From the NCBI RefSeq assembly GCF_026230105.1, contig NW_026614263.1:1-64000 (forward strand): DNA of 64,000 nt, given 5' to 3'. Origin of the DNA: Diorhabda sublineata (taxonomy: Eukaryota > Arthropoda > Insecta > Coleoptera > Chrysomelidae). The translations under genes were made by a program, and so were the position numbers. How positions within the stretch are numbered: position 1 is the first letter of the stretch; each line of letters opens with the position of its first letter. Shown in pieces: positions 1-11,464 of the stretch. The notes beneath the pieces are model-generated. The model worked only from the letters and a program-made list of their open reading frames with translations. It was not told the origin of the DNA and searched no databases.

Positions 1-59
1 CTCAATGGTCTTCAATCGATGTTATTCGATGATATCTGACAAAGTTAGATGCAAACTCA

Positions 60-73
60 CTCAAATATATGAG
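60..73. other. Imperfect dyad ctcaaatatatgag near the monomer centre
   Basis: Twelve of 14 positions are self-complementary, with four-base arms CTCA and TGAG. It is kept in most monomers. The right arm is broken in gcgaagtgac monomers (tggg) and the left arm is altered in the zone 4 'actaaaat' monomers. Short dyads are common in satellites that lack a CENP-B box; any function here is inference. Confidence 0.55.
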
Positions 74-111
74 AAATGTTGAAATTCGACTTCACATTAG
101 GAAGATAGACT

Positions 112-125
112 TTGAAAATTTTCAA
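112..125. other. 14-bp perfect palindrome containing an A4T4 tract
   Basis: ttgaaaattttcaa reads the same on both strands. It is present in each A-tail monomer with this sequence, and B-tail monomers keep only GAAAATTTTC (114-123). Tandem GA4T4C is a well-known intrinsically curved sequence. Because the monomer is 147 bp, successive tracts are about 14 helical turns apart and should bend in the same direction. A curvature or nucleosome-phasing role is inference. A subset of monomers (for example 17192, 17633, 36154) has ttaaaaatttt instead, which lengthens the A run. Confidence 0.7.
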
Positions 126-1470
126 TTATTACAAAGTGACAGTTGACCTCAATGGTCTTCATTCGATGTTATTCGATGATATCTGATAAAGTTAGATGCA
201 AACTCACTCAAATATATGAGAAATGTTGAAATTCGACTTCAAATTAGGAAGATAGACTTTGAAAATTTTCAATTATTACAAAGTGACAGTTGACCTCAAT
301 GGACTTCGATCGATGTTATTCGATGATATCTGAGAGAGTTAGATGCAATCTCACTCAAATATATGAGAAATGTTGAAATTCGACTTCAAATTAGGAAGAT
401 AGACTTTGAAAATTTTCCATATTTTCAAAGTGACAGTTGACCTCAGTGGGCTTCAATGGATGTTATTCGATGATATCTGACAAAGTTAGATGCAAACTCA
501 CTCAAATATATGAGAAATGTTGAAATTCGACTTCACATTAGGAAGAGAGACATTGAAAATTTTCAATTATTACAAAGTGACAGTTGACCTCAATGGTCTT
601 CAATCGATGTTATTCGATGATATCTGACAAAGTTAGATGCAAACTCACTCAAATATATGAGAAATGTTGAAATTCGACTTCACATTAGGAAGATAGACTT
701 TGAAAATTTTCAATTATTACAAAGTGACAGTTGACCTCAATGATCTTCAATCGATGTTATTCGATGATATCTGACAGAGTTAGATGCAAACTCACTCAAA
801 TATATGAGAAATGTTGAAATTCGACTTCAAATTAGGAAGATAGACTTTGAAAATTTTCCATATTTTCAAAGTGACAGTTGACCTTAATGGGCTTCAATGG
901 ATGTTATTCGATGATATCTGACAAAGTTAGATGCAAACTCACTCAAATATATGAGAAATGTTGAAATTCGACTTCACATTAGGAAGATAGACTTTGAAAA
1001 TTTTCAATAATTACAAAGTGACAGTTGACCTCAATGGTCTTCAATCGATGTTATTCGATGATATCTGAGAGAGTTAGATGCAAACTCACTCAAATATATG
1101 AGAAATGTTGAAATTCGACTTCAAATTAGGAAGATAGACTTTGAAAATTTTCCATATTTTCAAAGTGACAGTTGACCTCAATGGGCTTCAATGGATGTTA
1201 TTCGATGATATGTGAAAACGTTAGATGCAAACTCACTCAAATATATAAGAAATGTTGGAATTCGACTTCACATTAGGAAGATAGACTTTGAAAATTTTCA
1301 ATTATTACAAAGTGACAGTTGACCACAATGGTCTTCAATCGATGTTATTCGATGATATCTGACAAAGTTAGATGCAAACTCACTCAAATATATGAGAAAT
1401 GTTGAAATTCGACTTCAAATTAGGAAGATAGACTTTGAAAATTTTCAATTATTACAAAGTGACAGTTGAC

Positions 1471-1618
1471 CTCAATGGTCTTCAATCGATGTTATTCGAT
1501 GATATCTGACAGAGTTAGATGCAAAACTCACTCAAATATATGAGAAATGTTGAAATTCGACTTCAAATTAGGAAGATAGACTTTGAAAATTTTCAATTAT
1601 TACAAAGTGACAGTTGAC
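1471..1618. repeat. 148-bp monomers with gcaaaactc (+1)
   Basis: One extra A in the run after gatgc gives 148 bp. The same insertion occurs at 3528, 6616, 9408, 13520 and 19103. The first five sit in comparable block contexts, so they probably descend from one insertion spread by duplication. The copy at 19103 is in zone 2 and in a G-type monomer, so it may be independent. Confidence 0.85.
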
Positions 1619-1911
1619 CTCAATGGTCTTCAATCGATGTTATTCGATGATATCTGACAAAGTTAGATGCAAACTCACTCAAATATATGAGAAATGTTGA
1701 AATTCGACCTCACATTAGGAAGATAGACTTTGAAAATTTTCCATATTTTCAAAGTGACAGTTGACCTCAATGGGCTTCAATGGATGTTATTCGATGATAT
1801 CTGACAGAGTTAGATGCAAACTCACTCAAATATATGAGAAATGTTGAAATTCGACTTCACATTAGGAAGATAGACTTTGAAAATTTTCAATTATTACAAA
1901 GTACAGTTGAC

Positions 1912-3233
1912 CTCAATGGTCTTCAATCGATGTTATTCGATGATATCTGACAGAGTTAGATGCAAACTCACTCAAATATATGAGAAATGTTGAAATTCGA
2001 CTTCAAATTAGGAAGATAGACTTTGTAAATTTGCAATTATTACAAAGTGACAGTTGACCTCAATGGGCTTCAATGGATGTTATTCGATGATATCTGACAA
2101 AGTTAGATGCGAAGTGACTCAAATATATGGGAAATGTGGAAATTCAACTTCACATTAGGAAGATAGACTTTGAAAATTTTCCATATTTTCAAAGTGACAG
2201 TTGACCTCAATGGGCTTCAATGGATGTTATTCGATGATATGTGAAAACGTTAGATGCAAACTCACTCAAATATATGAGAAATGTTGAAATTCGAGTTCAC
2301 ATTAGGAAGATAGACTTTGAAAATTTTCAATTATTACAAAGTGACAGTTGACCTCAATGGTCTTCAATCGATGTTATTCGATGATATCTGACAGAGTTAG
2401 ATGCAAACTCACTCAATATATGAGAAATGTTGAAATTCGACTTCAAATTAGGAAGATAGACTTTGAAAATTTTCAATTATTACAAAGTGACAGTTGACCT
2501 CAATGGGCTTCAATGGATGTTATTCGATGATATCTGACAGAGTTAGATGCAAACTCACTCAAATATATGAGAAATGTTGAAATTCGACTTCAAATTAGGA
2601 AGATAGACTTTGAAAATTTTCAATTATTACAAAGTGACAGTTGACCTCAATGGTCTTCAATCGATGTTATTCGATGATATCTGACAAAGTTAGATGCAAA
2701 CTCACTCAAATATATGAGAAATGTTGAAATTCGACCTCACATTAGGAAGATAGACTTTGAAAATTTTCCATATTTTCAAAGTGACAGTTGACCTCAATGA
2801 TCTTCAATCGATGTTATTCGATGATATCTGACAGAGTTAGATGCAAACTCACTCAAATATATGAGAAATGTTGAAATTCGACTTCAAATTAGGAAGACAG
2901 ACTTTGAAAATTTTCCATATTTTCAAAGTGACAGTTGACCTCAATGGGCTTCAATGGATGTTATTCGATGATATGTGAAAAAGTTAGATGCGAAGTGACT
3001 CAAATATATGGGAAATGTTGAAATTCGACTTCACATTAGGAAGATAGACTTTGAAAATTTTCAATTATTACAAAGTAACAGTTGACCTCAATGGGCTTCA
3101 ATGGATGTTATTCGATGATATCTGACAAAGTTAGATGCGAAGTGATTCAAATATATGGGAAATGTTGAAATTCGACCTCACATTAAGAAGATAGACTTTG
3201 AAAATTTTCCATATTTTCAAAGTGACAGTTGAC
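1912..3233. repeat. Zone 1 9-mer cassette, copy 1 (1322 bp)
   Basis: Nine monomers in fixed order: ttgtaaat; gcgaagtgac with gtggaaattcaac; gtgaaaacg with gagttc; cactcaatatatg (146 bp); G-type A-tail; cctcacatt B-tail; atgatc with gaagacag; gtgaaaaag with agtaacag; gcgaagtgattc. The length is 9 x 147 - 1. This copy has cctcacattaag in its last monomer, shared only with 6175-6321. Confidence 0.88.
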
Positions 3234-5145
3234 CTCAATGGTCTTCAATCGATGTTATTCGATGATATCTGACAGAGTTAGATGCAAACTCACTCAAATA
3301 TATGAGAAATGTTGAAATTCGACTTCAAATTAGGAAGATAGACTTTGAAAATTTTCCATATTTTCAAAGTGACAGTTGACCTCAATGGGCTTCAATGGAT
3401 GTTATTCGATGATATGTGAAAACGTTAGATGCAAACTCACTCAAATATATGAGAAATGTTGGAATTCGACTTCACATTAGGAAGATAAACTTTGAAAATT
3501 TTCAATTATTACAAAGTGATAGTTGAACTCAATGGTCTTCAATCGATGTTATTCGATGATATCTGACAGAGTTAGATGCAAAACTCACTCAAATATATGA
3601 GAAATGTTGAAATTCGACTTCAAATTAGGAAGATAGACTTTGAAAATTTTCAATTATTACAAAGTGACAGTTGACCTCAATGGTCTTCAATCGATGTTAT
3701 TCGATGATATCTGACAAAGTTAGATGCAAACTCACTCAAATATATGAGAAATGTTGAAATTCGACTTCACATTAGGAAGATAGACTTTGAAAATTTTCAA
3801 TTATTACAAAGTGACAGTTGACCTCAATGGTCTTCATTCGATGTTATTCGATGATATCTGATAAAGTTAGATGCAAACTCACTCAAATATATGAGAAATG
3901 TTGAAATTCGACTTCAAATTAGGAAGACAGACTTTGAAAATTTTCCATATTTTCAAAGTGACAGTTGACCTCAATGGGCTTCAATGGATGTTATTCGATG
4001 ATATGTGAAAAAGTTAGATGCGAAGTGACTCAAATATATGGGAAATGTTGAAATTCGACTTCACATTAGGAAGATAGACTTTGAAAATTTTCAATTATTA
4101 CAAAGTAACAGTTGACCTCAATGGGCTTCAATGGATGTTATTCGATGATATCTGACAAAGTTAGATGCGAAGTGACTCAAATATATGGGAAATGTTGAAA
4201 TTCGACTTCACATTAGGAAGATAGACTTTGAAAATTTTCAATTATTACAAAGTGACAGTTGACCTCAATGGTCTTCAATCGATGTTATTCGATGATATCT
4301 GACAGAGTTAGATGCAAACTCACTCAAATATATGAGAAATGTTGAAATTCGACCTCACATTAGGAAGATAGACTTTGAAAATTTTCCATATTTTCAAAGT
4401 GACAGTTGACCTCAATGGGCTTCAATGGATGTTATTCGATGATATCTGACAGAGATAGATGCAAACTCACTCAAATATATGAGAAATGTTGAAATTCGAC
4501 TTCAAATTAGGAAGACAGACTTTGAAAATTTTCCATATTTTCAAAGTGACAGTTGACCTCAATGGTCTTCAATCGATGTTATTCGATGATATCTGACAAA
4601 GTTAGATGCAAACTCACTCAAATATATGAGAAATGTTGAAATTCTACTTCACATTAGGAAGATAGACTTTGAAAATTTTCAATTATTACAAAGTGACAGT
4701 TGACCTCAATGGTCTTCATTCGATGTTATTCGATGATATCTGATAAAGTTAGATGCAAACTCACTCAAATATATGAGAAATGTTGAAATTCGACTTCAAA
4801 TTAGGAAGATAGACTTTGAAAATTTTCAATTATTACAAAGTGACAGTTGACCTCAATGGTCTTCAATCGATGTTATTCGATGATATCTGAGAGAGTTAGA
4901 TGCAATCTCACTCAAATATATGAGAAATGTTGAAATTCGACTTCAAATTAGGAAGATAGACTTTGAAAATTTTCCATATTTTCAAAGTGACAGTTGACCT
5001 CAATGGGCTTCAATGGATGTTATTCGATGATATCTGACAAAGTTAGATGCAAACTCACTCAAATATATGAGAAATGTTGAAATTCGACTTCACGTTAGGA
5101 AGATAGACATTGAAAATTTTCAATTATTACAAAGTGACAGTTGAC
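2646..5145. repeat. 2.5-kb segmental duplication, left arm
   Basis: Seventeen monomers (2500 bp, including one 148-bp monomer at 3528) recur at 5734-8233, offset by 3088 bp. I saw no base difference between the arms, including rare markers such as cattaagaag, gataaac with agtgatag, agagatag, attctac and cacgttagg with gacattg. The similarity fails in the next monomer (cctcacatt versus cttcacatt). Confidence 0.88.
3234..3380. repeat. Representative T-type, B-tail monomer (147 bp)
   Basis: This is the second common monomer class. It has T9/C17, cagag at 39-43, aaatt instead of cacatt around 95, and the B-tail ccatattttc in place of caattattac from 123. These states usually travel together, so they behave as a haplotype rather than as independent mutations. 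The tail change shortens the 14-bp palindrome at 112-125 to its 10-bp core GAAAATTTTC. Confidence 0.93.
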
Positions 5146-5586
5146 CTCAATGGTCTTCAATCGATGTTATTCGATGATATCTGACAAAGTTAGATGCAAA
5201 CTCACTCAAATATATGAGAAATGTTGAAATTCGACCTCACATTAGGAAGATAGACTTTGAAAATTTTCCATATTTTCAAAGTGACAGTTGACCTCAATGA
5301 TCTTCAATCGATGTTATTCGATGATATCTGACAGAGTTAGATGCAAACTCACTCAAATATATGAGAAATGTTGAAATTCGACTTCAAATTAGGAAGACAG
5401 ACTTTGAAAATTTTCCATATTTTCAAAGTGACAGTTGACCTCAATGGGCTTCAATGGATGTTATTCGATGATATGTGAAAAAGTTAGATGCGAAGTGACT
5501 CAAATATATGGGAAATGTTGAAATTCGACTTCACATTAGGAAGATAGACTTTGAAAATTTTCAATTATTACAAAGTAACAGTTGAC
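4999..5586. repeat. 588-bp tandem duplication, copy 1
   Basis: Four monomers: cacgttagg with gacattg; cctcacatt; atgatc with gaagacag; gtgaaaaag with agtaacag. They are followed at once by an apparently identical four. This tandem copy is the junction of the 3088-bp duplication. Confidence 0.88.
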
Positions 5587-6174
5587 CTCAATGGGCTTCA
5601 ATGGATGTTATTCGATGATATCTGACAAAGTTAGATGCAAACTCACTCAAATATATGAGAAATGTTGAAATTCGACTTCACGTTAGGAAGATAGACATTG
5701 AAAATTTTCAATTATTACAAAGTGACAGTTGACCTCAATGGTCTTCAATCGATGTTATTCGATGATATCTGACAAAGTTAGATGCAAACTCACTCAAATA
5801 TATGAGAAATGTTGAAATTCGACCTCACATTAGGAAGATAGACTTTGAAAATTTTCCATATTTTCAAAGTGACAGTTGACCTCAATGATCTTCAATCGAT
5901 GTTATTCGATGATATCTGACAGAGTTAGATGCAAACTCACTCAAATATATGAGAAATGTTGAAATTCGACTTCAAATTAGGAAGACAGACTTTGAAAATT
6001 TTCCATATTTTCAAAGTGACAGTTGACCTCAATGGGCTTCAATGGATGTTATTCGATGATATGTGAAAAAGTTAGATGCGAAGTGACTCAAATATATGGG
6101 AAATGTTGAAATTCGACTTCACATTAGGAAGATAGACTTTGAAAATTTTCAATTATTACAAAGTAACAGTTGAC
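5587..6174. repeat. 588-bp tandem duplication, copy 2
   Basis: Repeats 4999-5586 in order and, as far as I can see, in sequence. The monomer at 5587 with cacgttagg sits where the series would otherwise have a gcgaagtgac monomer, so it marks the exchange point that joined the two 2.5-kb arms. Confidence 0.87.
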
Positions 6175-8233
6175 CTCAATGGGCTTCAATGGATGTTATT
6201 CGATGATATCTGACAAAGTTAGATGCGAAGTGATTCAAATATATGGGAAATGTTGAAATTCGACCTCACATTAAGAAGATAGACTTTGAAAATTTTCCAT
6301 ATTTTCAAAGTGACAGTTGACCTCAATGGTCTTCAATCGATGTTATTCGATGATATCTGACAGAGTTAGATGCAAACTCACTCAAATATATGAGAAATGT
6401 TGAAATTCGACTTCAAATTAGGAAGATAGACTTTGAAAATTTTCCATATTTTCAAAGTGACAGTTGACCTCAATGGGCTTCAATGGATGTTATTCGATGA
6501 TATGTGAAAACGTTAGATGCAAACTCACTCAAATATATGAGAAATGTTGGAATTCGACTTCACATTAGGAAGATAAACTTTGAAAATTTTCAATTATTAC
6601 AAAGTGATAGTTGAACTCAATGGTCTTCAATCGATGTTATTCGATGATATCTGACAGAGTTAGATGCAAAACTCACTCAAATATATGAGAAATGTTGAAA
6701 TTCGACTTCAAATTAGGAAGATAGACTTTGAAAATTTTCAATTATTACAAAGTGACAGTTGACCTCAATGGTCTTCAATCGATGTTATTCGATGATATCT
6801 GACAAAGTTAGATGCAAACTCACTCAAATATATGAGAAATGTTGAAATTCGACTTCACATTAGGAAGATAGACTTTGAAAATTTTCAATTATTACAAAGT
6901 GACAGTTGACCTCAATGGTCTTCATTCGATGTTATTCGATGATATCTGATAAAGTTAGATGCAAACTCACTCAAATATATGAGAAATGTTGAAATTCGAC
7001 TTCAAATTAGGAAGACAGACTTTGAAAATTTTCCATATTTTCAAAGTGACAGTTGACCTCAATGGGCTTCAATGGATGTTATTCGATGATATGTGAAAAA
7101 GTTAGATGCGAAGTGACTCAAATATATGGGAAATGTTGAAATTCGACTTCACATTAGGAAGATAGACTTTGAAAATTTTCAATTATTACAAAGTAACAGT
7201 TGACCTCAATGGGCTTCAATGGATGTTATTCGATGATATCTGACAAAGTTAGATGCGAAGTGACTCAAATATATGGGAAATGTTGAAATTCGACTTCACA
7301 TTAGGAAGATAGACTTTGAAAATTTTCAATTATTACAAAGTGACAGTTGACCTCAATGGTCTTCAATCGATGTTATTCGATGATATCTGACAGAGTTAGA
7401 TGCAAACTCACTCAAATATATGAGAAATGTTGAAATTCGACCTCACATTAGGAAGATAGACTTTGAAAATTTTCCATATTTTCAAAGTGACAGTTGACCT
7501 CAATGGGCTTCAATGGATGTTATTCGATGATATCTGACAGAGATAGATGCAAACTCACTCAAATATATGAGAAATGTTGAAATTCGACTTCAAATTAGGA
7601 AGACAGACTTTGAAAATTTTCCATATTTTCAAAGTGACAGTTGACCTCAATGGTCTTCAATCGATGTTATTCGATGATATCTGACAAAGTTAGATGCAAA
7701 CTCACTCAAATATATGAGAAATGTTGAAATTCTACTTCACATTAGGAAGATAGACTTTGAAAATTTTCAATTATTACAAAGTGACAGTTGACCTCAATGG
7801 TCTTCATTCGATGTTATTCGATGATATCTGATAAAGTTAGATGCAAACTCACTCAAATATATGAGAAATGTTGAAATTCGACTTCAAATTAGGAAGATAG
7901 ACTTTGAAAATTTTCAATTATTACAAAGTGACAGTTGACCTCAATGGTCTTCAATCGATGTTATTCGATGATATCTGAGAGAGTTAGATGCAATCTCACT
8001 CAAATATATGAGAAATGTTGAAATTCGACTTCAAATTAGGAAGATAGACTTTGAAAATTTTCCATATTTTCAAAGTGACAGTTGACCTCAATGGGCTTCA
8101 ATGGATGTTATTCGATGATATCTGACAAAGTTAGATGCAAACTCACTCAAATATATGAGAAATGTTGAAATTCGACTTCACGTTAGGAAGATAGACATTG
8201 AAAATTTTCAATTATTACAAAGTGACAGTTGAC
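5734..8233. repeat. 2.5-kb segmental duplication, right arm
   Basis: Second arm of the 3088-bp offset duplication. It keeps every rare marker of 2646-5145 in the same order, including the 148-bp gcaaaactc monomer at 6616. Apparent lack of divergence implies a recent event, or recent gene conversion between arms. Confidence 0.88.
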
Positions 8234-8821
8234 CTCAATGGTCTTCAATCGATGTTATTCGATGATATCTGACAAAGTTAGATGCAAACTCACTCAAATA
8301 TATGAGAAATGTTGAAATTCGACTTCACATTAGGAAGATAGACTTTGAAAATTTTCAATTATTACAAAGTGACAGTTGACCTCAATGATCTTCAATCGAT
8401 GTTATTCGATGATATCTGACAGAGTTAGATGCAAACTCACTCAAATATATGAGAAATGTTGAAATTCGACTTCAAATTAGGAAGATAGACTTTGAAAATT
8501 TTCTATATTTTCAAAGTGACAGTTGACCTTAATGGGCTTCAATGGATGTTATTCGATGATATCTGACAAAGTTAGATGCAAACTCACTCAAATATATGAG
8601 AAATGTTGAAATTCGACTTCACATTAGGAAGATAGACTTTGAAAATTTTCAATTATTACAAAGTGACAGTTGACCTCAATGGTCTTCAATCGATGTTATT
8701 CGATGATATCTGAGAGAGTTAGATGCAAACTCACTCAAATATATGAGAAATGTTGAAATTCGACTTCAAATTAGGAAGATAGACTTTGAAAATTTTCAAT
8801 TATTACAAAGTGACAGTTGAC

Positions 8822-8966
8822 CTCAATGGGCATCAATGGATGTTATTCGATGATATGTGAAAACGTTAGATGCAAACTCACTCAAATATATAAGAAATGT
8901 TGGAATTCGACTTCACATTAGGAAGATAGACTGAAAATTTTCAATTATTACAAAGTGACAGTTGAC
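8822..8966. repeat. 145-bp monomers with agactgaaaa (-2)
   Basis: Two T residues are missing before the A4T4 tract. The same deletion is at 11026-11170 and 13228-13372, each in a gtgaaaacg monomer with ttggaattc and each followed by a monomer starting 'cacaatgg'. The related monomer at 1177 lacks the deletion, so it marks a sublineage of this block. Confidence 0.85.
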
Positions 8967-9702
8967 CACAATGGTCTTCAATCGATGTTATTCGATGATA
9001 TCTGACAAAGTTAGATGCAAACTCACTCAAATATATGAGAAATGTTGAAATTCGACTTCAAATTAGGAAGATAGACTTTGAAAATTTTCAATTATTACAA
9101 AGTGACAGTTGACCTCAATGGTCTTCAATCGATGTTATTCGATGATATCTGACAAAGTTAGATGCAAACTCACTCAAATATATGAGAAATGTTGAAATTC
9201 GACTTCAAATTAGGAAGATAGACTTTGAAAATTTTCAATTATTACAAAGTGACAGTTGACCTCAATGGGCTTCAATGGATGTTATTCGATGATATGTGAA
9301 AACGTTAGATGCAAACTCACTCAAATATATAAGAAATGTTGGAATTCGACTTCACATTAGGAAGATAAACTTTGAAAATTTTCAATTATTACAAAGTGAT
9401 AGTTGAACTCAATGTTCTTCAATCGATGTTATTCGATGATATCTGACAGAGTTAGATGCAAAACTCACTCAAATATATGAGAAATGTTGAAATTCGACTT
9501 CAAATTAGGAAGATAGACTTTGAAAATTTTCAATTATTACAAAGTGACAGTTGACCTCAATGGTCTTCAATCGATGTTATTCGATGATATCTGACAAAGT
9601 TAGATGCAAACTCACTCAAATATATGAGAAATGTTGAAATTCGACCTCACATTAGGAAGATAGACTTTGAAAATTTTCCATATTTTCAAAGTGACAGTTG
9701 AC

Positions 9703-10437
9703 CTCAATGGGCTTCAATGGATGTTATTCGATGATATCTGACAGAGATAGATGCAAACTCACTCAAATATATGAGAAATGTTGAAATTCGACTTCAAATT
9801 AGGAAGACAGACTTTGAAAATTTTCCATATTTTCAAAGTGACAGTTGACCTCAATGGTCTTCAATCGATGTTATTCGATGATATCTGACAAAGTTAGATG
9901 CAAACTCACTCAAATATATGAGAAATGTTGAAATTCTACTTCACATTAGGAAGATAGACTTTGAAAATTTTCAATTATTACAAAGTGACAGTTGACCTCA
10001 ATGGTCTTCATTCGATGTTATTCGATGATATCTGATAAAGTTAGATGCAAACTCACTCAAATATATGAGAAATGTTGAAATTCGACTTCAAATTAGGAAG
10101 ATAGACTTTGAAAATTTTCAATTATTACAAAGTGACAGTTGACCTCAATGGTCTTCAATCGATGTTATTCGATGATATCTGAGAGAGTTAGATGCAATCT
10201 CACTCAAATATATGAGAAATGTTGAAATTCGACTTCAAATTAGGAAGATAGACTTTGAAAATTTTCCATATTTTCAAAGTGACAGTTGACCTCAATGGGC
10301 TTCAATGGATGTTATTCGATGATATCTGACAAAGTTAGATGCAAACTCACTCAAATATATGAGAAATGTTGAAATTCGACTTCACGTTAGGAAGATAGAC
10401 ATTGAAAATTTTCAATTATTACAAAGTGACAGTTGAC
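9703..10437. repeat. 5-mer block (735 bp), third copy
   Basis: agagatag with gaagacag; attctac; cattcg with ataaag; gcaatctc; cacgttagg with gacattg. The same five occur at 4411-5145 and 7499-8233, each exactly 735 bp. Flanks differ from those copies, so this block was copied separately from the 2.5-kb duplication. Confidence 0.85.
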
Positions 10438-11464
10438 CTCAATGGTCTTCAATCGATGTTATTCGATGATATCTGACAAAGTTAGATGCAAACTCACTCA
10501 AATATATGAGAAATGTTGAAATTCGACTTCACATTAGGAAGATAGACTTTGAAAACTTTCAATTATTACAAAGTGACAGTTGACCTCAATGATCTTCAAT
10601 CGATGTTATTCGATGATATCTGACAGAGTTAGATGCAAACTCACTCAAATATATGAGAAATGTTGAAATTCGACTTCAAATTAGGAAGATAGACTTTGAA
10701 AATTTTCCATATTTTCAAAGTGACAGTTGACCTTAATGGGCTTCAATGGATGTTATTCGATGATATCTGACAAAGTTAGATGCAAACTCACTCAAATATA
10801 TGAGAAATGTTGAAATTCGACTTCACATTAGGAAGATAGACTTTGAAAATTTTCAATTATTACAAAGTGACAGTTGACCTCAATGGTCTTCAATCGATGT
10901 TATTCGATGATATCTGAGAGAGTTAGATGCAAACTCACTCAAATATATGAGAAATGTTGAAATTCGACTTCAAATTAGGAAGATAGACTTTGAAAATTTT
11001 CCATATTTTCAAAGTGACAGTTGACCTCAATGGGTATCAATGGATGTTATTCGATGATATGTGAAAACGTTAGATGCAAACTCACTCAAATATATAAGAA
11101 ATGTTGGAATTCGACTTCACATTAGGAAGATAGACTGAAAATTTTCAATTATTACAAAGTGACAGTTGACCACAATGGTCTTCAATCGATGTTATTCGAT
11201 GATATCTGACAAAGTTAGATGCAAACTCACTCAAATATATGAGAAATGTTGAAATTCGACTTCAAATTAGGAAGATAGACTTTGAAAATTTTCAATTATT
11301 ACAAAGTGACAGTTGACCTCAATGGTCTTCAATCGATGTTATTCGATGATATCTGACAAAGTTAGATGCAAACTCACTCAAATATATGAGAAATGTTGAA
11401 ATTCGACCTCACATTAGGAAGATAGACATTGAAAATTTTCCATATTTTCAAAGTGACAGTTGAC

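Larger units (their letters stand above)
1..147. repeat. Reference monomer: T-type, A-tail (147 bp)
   Basis: This copy serves as the numbering reference. It has T at 9 and C at 17, which creates ATCGAT at 15-20. It then has caaag at 39-43, gcaaactcac at 51-60, the dyad ctcaaatatatgag at 60-73, cacatt at 93-98 and the A-tail caattattac from 123. TCGATG occurs twice, at 16-21 and 26-31, exactly 10 bp apart. Forward frames carry stops at 37, 46, 70 and 106 (frame 1), 80 and several later (frame 2), and 30 and 144 (frame 3). Confidence 0.95.

Noticed and set aside
64..73. TATA-like promoter at aatatatgag
   Set aside because: It is in nearly every monomer, has no associated start or gene context, and such AT-rich strings are expected at 31% G+C.
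112..125. Palindrome as a rho-independent terminator
   Set aside because: The arms are A/T only, with no GC stem or loop; a stable RNA hairpin is unlikely and the context is eukaryotic satellite DNA.
1177..1323. CENP-B box in monomers with gttggaattcg (also 3381, 6469, 8822, 9261, 11026, 13228, 62160)
   Set aside because: Only the central GTTGGAA resembles the box. The essential TTCG on the left and CGGG on the right are absent, and CGGG was not seen anywhere in the window.
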